Shown here piece after piece: positions 12,298-25,404 of a DNA stretch of 64,000 nt. The notes beneath the pieces are model-generated. The model saw only the letters and a program-made list of their open reading frames with translations. It was not told the origin of the DNA and did no database searches. The stretch is from Ziziphus jujuba (taxonomy: Eukaryota; Streptophyta; Magnoliopsida; Rosales; Rhamnaceae). Made by a program: the position numbers and the translations under genes. The stretch lies in contig NC_083388.1 in the NCBI RefSeq assembly GCF_031755915.1, forward strand, positions 3,603,501-3,667,500, in the 5' to 3' direction. Every line of letters begins with the position of its first letter. Position 1 is the first letter of the stretch.

Positions 12298-15147
12298 TGT
12301 AACACCCCGTCCCAAATCGCACCGGAATTCGTGCACGTTGACCGAGGTTGATCGTTGACCGAAGGGGTTAAAAGTTGACTTTTTGACTCGGTGGGAATTT
12401 CGAGTTGACCAGGGTACCGTGGTGAAGTGCACGATGCCCCGAGTTCGTAGACTGGTAGCACGTCAAAAACGGAGCTACGGTTTGAAAGTTATGGACGAAA
12501 CAAGTTGCGGTCCAAACTGTCCAAGGGGTGCCAGAGTTGACTTTTTGTTTATGGGGAATTGAGCTTTGACTCGTGCATGGTTGTGAAGTGCTCGTCGATA
12601 CGAGTTCACAGACTAGCGGCACGCTCAAAACGGACATCCGGTTAAAAAGTTATGGATGTTTGAAGTTTACCGGATACCGTATTATTTTAATGTTTTTGGG
12701 TCAGTGAACAGTGAAATGCCATGTGTCAGCTTTTGATTGGTCCACGTGGTATGAACAGTGTCACACCGGGGTTTTTATTTGTTAAAAGTCTCGGGGAAGA
12801 GAGAGAAAGAGAGAGAGAGAGCCACCGCGAATCGGCACTCGGATCGGACGTCCGAAGTTTGGCGGCGATTTTTTCCCCTCCACCGCCGGCCACCGCGAAT
12901 CGGCACTGTTCCGGCCATTTTCCGGCCACACGCGCCTGACAGCCTTGATCCTTTCCTCAAGTCCGGCCGACCCACCAAAAATCACGGCCATCGGACAATC
13001 GACGCGCCGGGATCGGAGCGTTTTCCGGCGAGGGGCCGGAAATCTTCAAACGGTGATTTCTCCGCCGTCCGACCTCCGTTTTGCTCACCGCCGGTCCCGT
13101 TGGATTGATCTCCTCAAGATTTACAAGTCTGCAAAATTTCACGACCAACGGCCACCGCACGCGCCGCCGCCGGCGACGGTTGCCCGTGACCGTGGCGGCT
13201 CGCCGGAAATTACTGTTCCGACGAGTACCCGAAATTCCGGCCAGCTCCAGTCCGCAGTGTTCGACCTCCTGAACCCGAATCCGACTTCCGTTTCCGCCAA
13301 TTCGCGACGGTTTGGGAGAATTGCGGAGCCGAAACTCGAAAAGCTTTCCGGCGAGATTCCGACCCCGTCGGGTCCGATCACCGGAAAGTAAGACCGAATC
13401 CGTGATCCTTATCACGCGAACTTCGATTCGGTATATAACTCGTAACCCTTAGATGTCGTTTGGTGTTCGCTCCCCGGGTATCCATTTGGGAATTACCCGA
13501 ATAAAATATTAATATTTTTGGTTTGTGCACTGTGGTTGTTTAGGTGCACGCGGGAATAGTGGAGTTGATCCCGAGGAGGATCTTAGTTGATTTGCGCGCT
13601 CCAGGTGAGTGACCCATCTTCAAAAATTATTTTGGGCAATTAATTATATTTAATTGGTATTTAAATTGATATTAAAATTATGCTCATGTGGTGTGGTTTA
13701 ATTATGATTTAATTGTGGTTTAATTTATTTATTACGCATGAGCATAGTATGTTTCGGTATTATTTGTACGTGGTTTTTAAAATTGATTTTCCGGGCATAA
13801 TTGGGTTAAATATTTTACGAAATTATTGGTTTGAATTTTATAAATTATGCCCGCGGTATTTTTATGGTTGCATTTCGTATGTCGAGAAATTGTGGTTGTT
13901 GGTTATAAATGTTTCGTACCGGGTTATTGAATAAAAATATGTGGGATGTTGTTTTGTGAAAATTTGATATACTTCCCACGGTGGTTTTTGGAAAAACGGT
14001 ACGGTTGGTTATTATTGGTTATTTTTAGACGCACTCATACAGTATTGGTGTTCTGGTGTATGGTGTATGGACACGTGGTTTAGCACGCGGTTATTATATG
14101 GTTTAGCGTGCGGTTTTTACTTCACCCGTGAGTTGCCATTGGACCGTGGGCAGGCAAGGTTATTGTTGCGCACAGCCGCCTTTCCTTGGCCGGGTGATGG
14201 TTTTTTTTAGCAGTTGGTACTGTCGGGACGCCGAAGTGACCGCTGCAGGTTTCTCTCTTTAACCCCCCGCCAGTCAGTGCTCGGGACGCTGGGTATCGGA
14301 GGGCATCACGGGTATATGGTATGGTGCGTCAGGTGTAATTGTCGGTGTAAATTGCAAATAATGGTTTAAACCCCAAATGTGTTCAAAATTGATTTACTAT
14401 AATTTATTATATTTTTATTATATATTTGGGGTATGTTTTCTATTTATTTATTGTTTATCAAATGGTTTAATCCCTTGGTTTTTGGGAGGTATGTACATTG
14501 GGTTTTGCGAAAAGGTTTTAAAAAGAGAACATTTCAAACGGAGCGATTGGTGAGAGTTTTGAGAGAAATTATTATTTTCCAACAGTTATTATTATTTATT
14601 TATTAATTGTTGGTATTTGTTCTATTCCTTAATTGTTATTACTATTATTTTTATTATCACAAAAGGTGTTCAGTAGTTCGGGTTACTCACGGAGATGATT
14701 AGCATCTCACACTCTTAAATTCCGTTCCCTTAGGTGCAAGTGGTGGTAGACGTTCTTCCGGAGCGAACCAAGTTTTCCGCTGCTGTTGTGTTTCGAGAAG
14801 TACTTCTGTACTCTTTCATTTCAGTGTATTATTCCTTTTCAGCCTTGTTGTATTTCTGTTGTTTAGCACTTCTTAAAGCTCTGTATACTATTGGGATACT
14901 TCTGTTTTATTTATGCACTGGACTGTTGTTGCTTTTGAAAAGTGCTGAAATTTGTGGAATCAGTTTGTGGTTTGTGGGAGGAATAAGGGGATGTTTTTAG
15001 AAGTGTGTTTTCAGTGCAGGTAATTTGTGGTAAATAAATCCCTTAGGGGAGGCTCTGTCGGATTTTCCGTTGGAGGATCCGGTAGGGTTTCCCTGGGATC
15101 AGGGCTATCTAGGGTTCCGGGAAAGGGATCCTGGACGGGTCCTGACA
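12298..15147 (+). mobile_element. Solo LTR of an LTR retrotransposon (2,850 bp)
   Basis: The element starts TGTAACACCCCGTCCC and ends GTCCTGACA, so it has TG..CA termini, and it is flanked by perfect 5-bp TAAAT duplications. No second copy of the terminus, primer-binding site, polypurine tract or gag-pol frame exists between or beside the ends. It is therefore a solo LTR left after LTR-LTR recombination rather than a full element. Its GC content, especially at 12298-13400, is far higher than the flanks. Inside are a 128-bp imperfect duplication (12370-12497 against 12533-12660), an exact 19-bp repeat at 12821-12839 and 12889-12907, a short GA tract, and a possible TATA (TATATAA, 13432-13438). 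Overlapping open frames on both strands at 12945-13415 resemble no known protein. The long LTR and TGTAACACCCC start suggest a Ty3/Gypsy chromovirus, as an inference only. Confidence 0.88.
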
Positions 15148-15152
15148 TAAAT
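15148..15152 (+). repeat. Target-site duplication TAAAT (right copy)
   Basis: Exact match to the left copy at 12293-12297, directly after the terminal CA of the LTR. Confidence 0.85.
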
Positions 15153-16775
15153 GCATATTCCGGACTTTTAATTAATTTTGAACCATTTCAAATTATTCTT
15201 ATTCATATCTTCAATTTTGTGTCAAAGTAAGGTTGGAGATAGGGAAAATTATTGTAAATAATCAATATATATCTTTAATTTTGCAAATTTAATGGAATTC
15301 AAATAAGTGGAACAGACTTAATTTTTTTTTTTTGGCATTGAAAAATTGAAAATAAGGAACGTTTTAGCTATTCAAATACGTATATATACATATAAAATAA
15401 AAAACAAGTTCACCCTATGTAAAATTTATATTGTCTTCATCTAATTTTTCACAATTTCTTGTGGACCATTACCAAAGGAGGAGTGATTATAAAAATAAAA
15501 TTAAAAAAGAAAGGAACAGGGGGCAATAGATTATAGAATAAATGGGAGAGGTAAAAAATACGATATGGAAAATACGTTAAAAAACAATGAAATAAGAAAT
15601 AAGCCGTCTTTTCTCTCTTTTTTTTTTTCTTTTTTTTTTCCCCCTTTTTTGCCCTTTGTTAATTATTAGCATTAATTTGTCAGGTGATCATCTTTACATT
15701 ATACATTACATTTATGTGGCCGATGAGAAAAAAACCGTGCCATGCAGCTTGAACATAAGGAGGCCCCTTAGGCCCATATCCTAATGGATATTAAAATCAA
15801 CTAGCCTACTTAAACATATTGAGGAATTCAAATTGGGAATTACTCGTATTTTTTTTTTTTAATATTCTTTTTGGTCAAATAGTATTTTGTTTTTATATAA
15901 GGCATAAATCATCTATCTATTTGCATGCTAGTTGATTAAGTTTAAAAGAGCCACCAATTCAATGTGATGCCAAGCTTAGGAGAGTAATTACTCAAATTAA
16001 AACACAAATAAAAGTCCAAGAATTAAAAAAAAAAAAAAAGATCAAATCAAGGATGGATGCTGGAATGCACTAAACTTCTGCTTTTGTAATTCTATGTATC
16101 TGTGATCTCTTAAGCAGATCATATATAACATCAAAATCTGTGCCTAATCTACTTTTCATTGATATGTTGTCCATAGGTGAACTTTTGCACGTGAAAGGGA
16201 TTGGCCATGTCTGTTAGCCACATACATACAAGTTGTTTAATTAGTGGGTGGAGCCAAACTTATGTTTATAAAAAGGGACAAACCTTCCCAACAAATTATG
16301 TATTGGAAACAACTCATTAAAGGGTCAATTGGCGATTAGCTTGTTTGCAATGTATATAAAATTGAAGTCGGCAAATACGTGTTTGGTTCATGCATATTGG
16401 AGTGACTTGCATATAATAGTGCATTGTTTAGTGTATATGCAAATTGAGACACAACCACACAAAGGACATGCGTGTCTGTCTGGATAAGTATATATATTTA
16501 TTATTTATTAAACAAATAAAATATATAATATTTACATGTGGTTGGAAAATTGGCATTACTTTATCTTATCCAATTTCAGTTCACAGCCGCACATTTCGAT
16601 ATCTATACGCCCACAAAAATGAATGAAAATCCATGCATGCCTCAATATTCAAGACATTTCGAAGTTATCAATCAAAAAAAGACATTTCGAAGTTATTTAC
16701 CCAAAAAAAAAGAAAAGGAAAAGACATTTCGATGTTTGTGTGAACAAGTCCTCCTTTATATCCTGTCGGCCAATC

Positions 16776-16810
<35 letters not shown>

Positions 16811-17120
16811 AATTCTTAATTTCCTTGTCATTTTAGAACTGTGTTTTGGTTGTGGTTTACTTTAACTTCTCTTTCACGATGACAGTTATCTCTAGATTAA
16901 TCAAAAGGAAATGCAGGTTTTAGTCAATTATTCAATAATGTATGTTTGTCGATCGTGCATATTTCTTTTACAATCAATATATATTTTATTTTATTCAGAT
17001 TATTCTATTCAGAGTTGAATTATTATTTTTCTTAAATATGAATTTTTATTCCTTTTATATATTTTTTCTCCAACATTTGCTCTTTTTTAGCTTTTTTTAA
17101 ATATTTTTTATATATGTTTT

Positions 17121-17322
17121 TAATTATTTTTTTGAAGTTGTTGAGTTTTAAAATTTAGAACTTTTTAGATAAATGGTTTTAATATTAAGTTATATTATTA
17201 TTTTTTTTCCAAAATTTAAGTTAATTATTTTTTTGAAGTTGTTGAGTTTTAAAATTTAGAACTTTTTAGATAAATGGTTTTAATATTAAGTTATATTATT
17301 ATTTTTTTTCCAAAATTTAAGT
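17121..17322. repeat. 101-bp tandem duplication
   Basis: The segment beginning TAATTATTTTTTTGAAGTTG at 17121 is repeated from 17222 with the same sequence through CCAAAATTTAAGT. Two copies of 101 bp with no differences that I can see indicate a recent duplication. It lies in AT-rich intergenic DNA. Confidence 0.85.
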
Positions 17323-17756
17323 TAATAGGAGGTAGATTATTATTTATTTTATATTTTTTGGTGTAAGTTTTCAGAGAAATGGTAATTCAATTTAGTATCA
17401 GAATTAGATATTTAAAAGAAACTCAATAAATCTATTCAAAAATAAAAATACATGTAAAAATCTGAAAAGAAGTTTGAAAAAAAACGAATCTAAATATGAT
17501 ATGATGGAAATGTTAGAGAAAAAATATAAAATTAATGAAAACTCAAAAAAAATATAAATGAATGAAAACTCACTTCAAACCAATTTAAATTTTTGAAAAA
17601 AATGATAATTCAACTTTCGATATTCATAATTTTATATATCTTAATTATATGGATATTTTTTTTGTGACTCCAACATATAAAGATAACAGCTTGTAATAAT
17701 AATAAGAACAATAATAATAATGATTCTTATTATATGAAGATGTAATTGTCCATAGT

Positions 17757-17792
<36 letters not shown>

Positions 17793-20700
17793 TTACTTAG
17801 AGAAAAGATTTGGATATGTTGTTTTTGAGTCAAATTAATCTAAAACTTATTTTATAAATAAGATTAAATGGTTACTAATTAAAATAAAATTACAATTACA
17901 CTTAATAAATAGTGAAACTTAACTTTACTACCTTATAATCAAGATAATAGAAGGGTATGTCTCTTCAAGGACAATCCAGATCCAATTGACACTAATGTTT
18001 TGACTTTTATATCCTAGTTTGATCAAGATCAAAATTATAACAGGGATATATATCTTTTCCACTTTAACACACATATAAAAATTAGAAAACAGGACAGATC
18101 GATGCAACAGTTACACTAGTGGAGTATATCATACCTATACAGTATTATACCTAGCTATCAACTGATTAATGCAGCTGTGTCTGTATATGGATTTTTCTTA
18201 GGTCATCAACGTATCTATGAATGTATATGTTGAGTAAAGTCTTGCAACTAATTAATTTTTCACCAAACAAAAAAGTCTTACAACTAGTTATGAAGATATT
18301 AATATATTCTAGACAAGTATCTTGATTTTTTTTTTTTTTTAAAGAACTTTCCTTATGACTTAAAATTAAATTTATGTAGTTCATTCACTTTATGGGGATA
18401 AGAATAAGCAATCTTATCTCTAACTACTGGTCCAGTACCCATTGTCTCCTTCATCCAACTATGACCACCAAATTCATTGCCCACTTTTTTGTTCCCATAA
18501 CAAATGTAAATACAACTTAGCAAAAATAAATAAATACTGAAGCAAATGTACTACACGTATATACGCAGACACATACCGGCAGTCTTGTGTCATATCATAT
18601 GATAATATTGTATTTAAAGATTTATAAAATAAATTTTAATTTTAATTTAAAAATAAATTGAATCCAATTAATGAACAAATCTAACAGTCGTAATAAAAAA
18701 GATTGGTATATATAATAAGATAATTATAATAAATATAAGTAGAAAAATTATATTTGTCACAATTAATAACTATCACAAGCAATATTCATATCTTTATGTG
18801 GCATTTTAATTGACTATCTAAAAGCATTTACTTTCTTATAATAAATTTATATTTTAAAAAATAAAATAAAATGAAATGTAACCAAACAATACTTGCCATA
18901 TAAGCATGGGTTTCATTAATAATAAACACCCCTGTAACAAATAGGAAAACTCTTATTAGTAATACTAGATTGATAAAATTATTTCCTAGATATGAATATG
19001 TTAACTAATAATACATTAGCATATGTCATATGGTAATTAATTTTAGAAAATATTTTAGTGTTTGTAACAGTTTTATATATTTCGTTTTATTTTTAAAACA
19101 TAATTGTGGGCAAAAGTTGCTGATAGCACCTTAATAATATTTGAAAACTATAAATTTAGTTAGCTAAAAACATCTCCAAAAGGCTTTTTATTAAATTTTT
19201 TTCCCTTTTTTGTTTTAAAAAGTCATACAATTTTTCCATAATGTTGACAGACTCTTTAAATTGAAAAATAAAAATAAAGAAGAGGGTTTGACTCTATAAA
19301 TATAAAAAGCTGAGTCCACTTTGTATATAAAGTTGTAAACAAATTTATTTATTGATAATACAATTTATATACACAATTATAATTAAATTTACTAATTACA
19401 ACTTCTTATTAGAATACTACTTTATTATAGGGAGGGGCAAAAAAAAAAGAAAAAAAGGGGTAAATCATAATTATTTACGAGAACATGCAAAATAAAAAGT
19501 AAGTAGAACAAAAAAATATAACTCTTTATTTTTAAAAAAATTTTAAAATATTTTTTATTTTGAAAATTATCCATCTTAAAATACAAAATACTATGAAAAA
19601 TGCTTTGAATAGTTTTTTTTATTTTTTATTAACATGTGTGATATTATTGTATTTTTCAATGTAAAATGAAAATAGTTTTTAAATAATTAAACATCTATAT
19701 ATATATATAGATTTGTTATAAAAAGCATGCAACTTTTCGATATTAAAAACATATTCAGTGGATTAGATGTAACTCACTCGTGCTTTATAACAAAATTATG
19801 TAAATATGTGTATGTTTGTGCGTGAAGTGAAAAGATTTAACGGAAACACGAAGAGGAAGCGCAATCATGTTGGAAAAGGAAAAAAACACTGGACTTTGAA
19901 GACTTTTCATTTCTTTTCACATAAAAACGACCAAAATGACAGGCCACAGTACAAGCAAAAGCATCCCGTTTTCTTTTAATATTCTTCGATGTGACTGTGA
20001 GTGGTTAAGAAGGCATTTAGCAGTCATTTTTGCCGACTTGTGCTTGCCACACACGCACACATAACCATGTATATAGATTTGTATCGACGAATATTAGCGC
20101 ATACAATCCACGTTTTAAATGTTATAAACAAACTCTTACACATGTATAAGCCAAGAGAATCCCCATCAACACCTTTCATTGTCTTTGAAAGTTACATTGA
20201 CAGCTAGAGAAAAATATATAAATAAACTATTATTTATGGTACCATTGACTGAGAGAGTTAGTTCATATATGTATATATGTATATATATAGAGTTGTGGAC
20301 CACAATTGTCTTTCAATAGTCTGGCTTCAATCTTGAAAAGCAATATGCCAGTTCGTATGAATATGCATTTATGGCCCATAAGGACTACTTCAAACTTCAA
20401 ACGTGACCATGATAGTAATAGTGATAGTGATCGTATGGGCCAATTTGACGGAAGAAATTTCAATACAATCAGAGGTGGGTCCCATCACTGTATTAGAGGA
20501 GGAGTACAAACTCGGAATACCAGAATTTGTTTTTCCCAATTGACAATGAAATATATATTGGCAATAATTAGAACTTTTTAAATTTCAAGTAAGTTTTCAA
20601 CCAAGAAAATTTAGTATATATTGTTAATTACTTAGATATATAGTAGATTCATTTTACTTATGGATGTTCTTTTTCTTAAAAAAAAAAAAAAAAAACATTA

Positions 20701-22192
20701 GGATTAGGTTTCGTGTGGTACCTAATGGTTAAACAAACAAAAAATGTTCTTCGTTTTCTTGTTTCTAGAAGTAAAAAATTAATTAAACAATAATATTTTA
20801 AAACAATTTAAAAACCAAGATACGGATCATATACTTTGACTATTACCATATATTATCCCTAAATTATTAAGAACAACTAATTTGGCGCTTATAGATATTA
20901 TGCACTTATGACATGGTCAAATATTACTATAACATGACAAGTTCAAATAGTAATCGTTGTCAATTTGTTTTACTGATAATATATACAACCAAAATACTCC
21001 TAAAGGATTATTCATTATTTAAATATTCAGAAAAAAAAAAGTTGAGAATTTGGAGTATATATTAATTATGTGGAATTTTATATATTATTTTTGTCAAAAC
21101 ATTATTTATGTTGCAGATATCTTAATTTGTTTATAAATACTATAAATAATGTTGTGGAAATGTCTGCAATACTACTACAAAGTATTTGTTGCTTGAGTTT
21201 TCATGTGTGGATTCTATTACATAATTTGTCACTTAGATTTACAATGACTGATGACGATTTTGGGCCTCCTCTACAATTTTCTTTTTTTTTTTAAAAAAAA
21301 AAATTCGCTTACTAATTTTGAGAAAAATATTAAGAGAAGAAAAAGACATGTAGTACTATTTTGTCGAAGTTGAAAAGAAATCAAGCAAGCTAGCTAGGCA
21401 TGTTCCACCTATATATCTCATCGTTTTCTTAGATGATTAAAGTTGAAAGTTACTTTGGTTTTAAGATCCAACTACTAGAGTCCCTATTTCAAGGGAACTT
21501 TTGGCATTCATTTTTAAATCCTAAAAAAAATTACAAATCCTAAAAAATATTCTATGATGTCACAACCACAAAAAGCCCCATAAATGGCGTGCGAAACCCT
21601 TCTTGCATGGGTTTCTTATGATGAGCGAACCCCATACATGTATAGAATGATTTTTACTTCTAGACATTAACTTTAATATTTAGTTTATTTTATATATTTT
21701 CATCACAGACTCATTTAGTTGCTATATACATAAAGGCTCAATGATAAATTTTAAATATTACATATACATATGGTGGATATGTGTATATATATATATGTAT
21801 TTACCTCTTGTAATGCATTGCAGAGTTTATTAGTTGAATGTTTTTCATTATCTGTTATATGTATATATATCCTGACTCAAGGACACGTTTATTTAATAAT
21901 CTTCAAGACTAGTTTTTTCGCCTTAATTTTTTAACCTAAGAAATAAAGGATATGATCTTCAATATTGTAAAGGACCAAAGTGATCGACAAAAGATCGTAC
22001 GAGACAGAGCTATATGTAGCTTCAACAACATATTACATATTCAGATTCCAGACGCAATTACAATTATAATTAGAAAGATGCATGTATTTAGGCACATAAA
22101 ATTTAGATCAATAGAATGAGTACTAGAAACAGAGCCTAAGTCTAAATGCAATGTCTATAATATGCACAAAGTAGCCCTTGTTTATCAATTAT

Positions 22193-22396
22193 GGCCTTGT
22201 TTGACATATCTTTTGAAAAATCATAAATAATTTTTAAGATTCAAAAATTACTTTTGAAAGTATTTAAACAATTTTCTAAAAATGTTTAGAAAGGCTTTTA
22301 ATGAAAACCAATAAAAAATAGCTTTTTTATAAAACAACTTTAAAGTAGCAAAAGAATAAACAAAAGCGGAAATAAAATATAAGCTAAACAAGGTCT
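22193..22396. mobile_element. MITE candidate with GGCCTTGTTT terminal inverted repeats
   Basis: The left end reads GGCCTTGTTTGACATAT. The reverse complement of the right end reads AGACCTTGTTTAGCTTAT. These are imperfect inverted repeats of about 18 bp enclosing about 170 bp of A-rich non-coding DNA. Length and termini fit a small non-autonomous DNA transposon. No convincing target duplication was found, so the exact ends are uncertain. Confidence 0.5.
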
Positions 22397-22413
22397 AAAG
22401 ATGTATGTACGTC

Positions 22414-22449
<36 letters not shown>

Positions 22450-25366
22450 TGAGATCTTTATCAATCACTGTTAGAGTAATGTGTGTTAAAAATTAACTTA
22501 AGCATTTTAAATTATCATATTTTTATACAGTGGTTTTTCTCAGATAATAATTCTAAATTAAATTTAAATCCCTCCACTCTTTATGAATTAGTCTAAATTA
22601 GTAATCAAGCATACTTTATGGATTCCTACGAGGGATATAAATAATTTGTTTTATTTTAATAATGTATTGCTAATTTATGCATTTTCACAAATATTTTCAT
22701 AATAATTAATCTAGCTTAGTTTAAGTTGCATAAAAGGAAATTATTCAAGGATATAATTAAATTTTGTTTAAGAGGTTCTGAGATTGTGTATATATTTATA
22801 TATATAGGGTTAAAAAGATATAACCATTTTAGGATTGCAATCCAAGTTATTTTAATTAATATTAAACCACCGTCAATTCCAAATGAATAGCTCACATAAA
22901 GTGGATTCAATATAATGTATATCAAGCTTCGTCCAAGAAAATATATAATATATAATGCATATCAAGCCAACACATATTTTGACAATATATACTATATATA
23001 TATATATATATATATGTATATGTATATATAAAGTTTTTAATTTCCATTATCGAAGACGTGGATATATGAATAGAAAACACAAAATGGTTTTCCGCTCAAA
23101 TGTGTAATTAAAGCTATTTTCTATTTTATTTTTTTTACATTTCTTTATAATGGATCATTATATATTTATTTTCTTTTGACTTGAATGCATTCAGCCTAAT
23201 TTTTGGATCATATCCTTTCCCAACCAAAAAGTTTTACTTTTGCTAACAATTAATGTTTCTTCCTTAGGAAATTACTTTTTCTTTTTTGTTTTTTCCAGGT
23301 AGAAATTAAGCAAACTTATTACTTTTTTGAAATAGTCGTATGCTGAATATGATGTTGATGTAGTCATATGTCGACATTGATTCTTTAGAATATCTTTCAC
23401 ATTTGAAATTTGGTTACCCCAATATCTAGATATAGCATGATTTTGATTTAGATATTAATTGTTCAATGTTGGATAAATATATTATTTCTGTGGACTATGA
23501 AATATGTTAGTTTTTAAGTTAATGCGCTTTGAAAAAAAGAAAGAGATTTAAACTTCTGCTGCAAGTATATATCACTTTTTGACAAATTCAATTCGTTGAA
23601 CACGTTTTAAACATTTTAACAAAATAGTCGACATTTTGACTCATGCGGTACTTTTAGAAATTAAACAGTAACTTTTTTTAAAACTTTATTTACATTGAAA
23701 GAATGATAATGTCGGTCTATCTTTTCAACAAGTTTGAAGAGACGTCCAAATTAACTTCCAAACTACAATGCAAGCTTAACTATTGGTCAAGAGCTTCCTA
23801 ATAAAATCTTACTATTTACATAATTTTATGATTAATTACTATTAATTATTTTATACAACTATGGGAAAAGAGAAAGTTTTTTATTTAATTCGAACTTTTG
23901 CCACCTTTCCGTTTTGGTAAATAGAAAATTGTGAAATTAATTATTAAAGATGTGGTTTGTTTTAATTGTTCAGCAGCCATAGAGAGAAAACGATTATATA
24001 TGAATACTCTTTCTTAGTGGGAGATTCGGCGCAGACATGTGATTGGAATTGGCTATGATCACCACTACTCATTCATCTGGAAAGTATGAATTTAATTTGA
24101 GTTTCCCAGCTGCTTTTTTTACACCTAAAAGCGGGTATTTTTGAAGTTACGCATAATCAAAATGAGAAGTTTTCTTAATGACCGAATAGATAATTTATTA
24201 AAAGTTAATTTAAACATTAATTAGTTAATTAACTAATAATTTGTACTAAAAGCTTCACACGTTACATGTTTGTACAGAAAATAAAACAGTCCCTGCAGTG
24301 TTCCTATTTACCGCTAAATTGTTCATCGACAAAGTCACATATCCTTTATATATGATTAAAATATGGCGAATAATTAGACTAAAAATAATCAACTAGAGCT
24401 AGCAGCATAGACCATATGTATATATATGTATATGCATATTGTAGAGGAAAACAAAACCACCACCTTTCTTTTTTATTTTTTTTCCTAGCAATATTTATGA
24501 GAGAAATCAGAGACATGTCGAACCAAAGTTGTTTATCATTTATTTTTTCATTACGGATTATTTAATTATGGTACAACTACTTATCTACAATCATTATTTA
24601 ATTCGTAATGCCAGTGAACTTTATATATTTGAATTTTTGAAAAAGTCAAAAATAAAAAAATCACCATACTACTTATTTGACATCAAAGAATTCTATTTTA
24701 AATTTCTAAAAAAGAACGAACAGCTGGTACTAATTTTTATTGTTTCAAGAATACGTTGCAGATAATTTTGAAAATGACATTGTAATCACCAATCAAATTT
24801 ACTAAAAAATGATAAAAAGCTTTTTGACAAAATATGACGTTTTACATGTATATATATAAAGAACTGCAGATTTTGGAAAATGTTTTTCAAACACATCATG
24901 CAATTTAAGGGTTTTAATGGTACTTTCTTTAAAAAATTGTGATTTTTTTTTCCCTAACAATGTTTCATGAGAACGATGAAAAGATATGATATGACATTTC
25001 ATAACTGTTGTGAAATGAATTCAACAATTTGATAATGGAACAGTAAAAATGAATAGTTAAAAATAATCTTGGTTTTACTATGGTAACTTCATTAAAGCAA
25101 CAATTTAAAAAAACAAATATGAAATCATTCTAAAGCACATTTTAAACATCAAAATTGATTTTTTTTTTTTTCAAATTTCATTGTCATGATTTAATGTACA
25201 TACTTAATTACCTATTTCAAAATTCTATAGTTCTGTTTGGCGTCATGTTTCGTGTCCCTAAAATATATTAATCATTGTGTTATCAAATGATTTCAACATG
25301 AACAACTCAATATGAAAAATAAGTTAGTACAACCCCAATAATTAAATTACGAAGTCGGTGGTTTCA

Positions 25367-25404
<38 letters not shown>

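Noticed and set aside
12721..13415. Overlapping open frames of 70-152 codons on both strands in GC-rich DNA
   Set aside because: They lie inside the solo LTR. High GC content reduces chance stops, both strands are open equally, and no protein family is recognisable.
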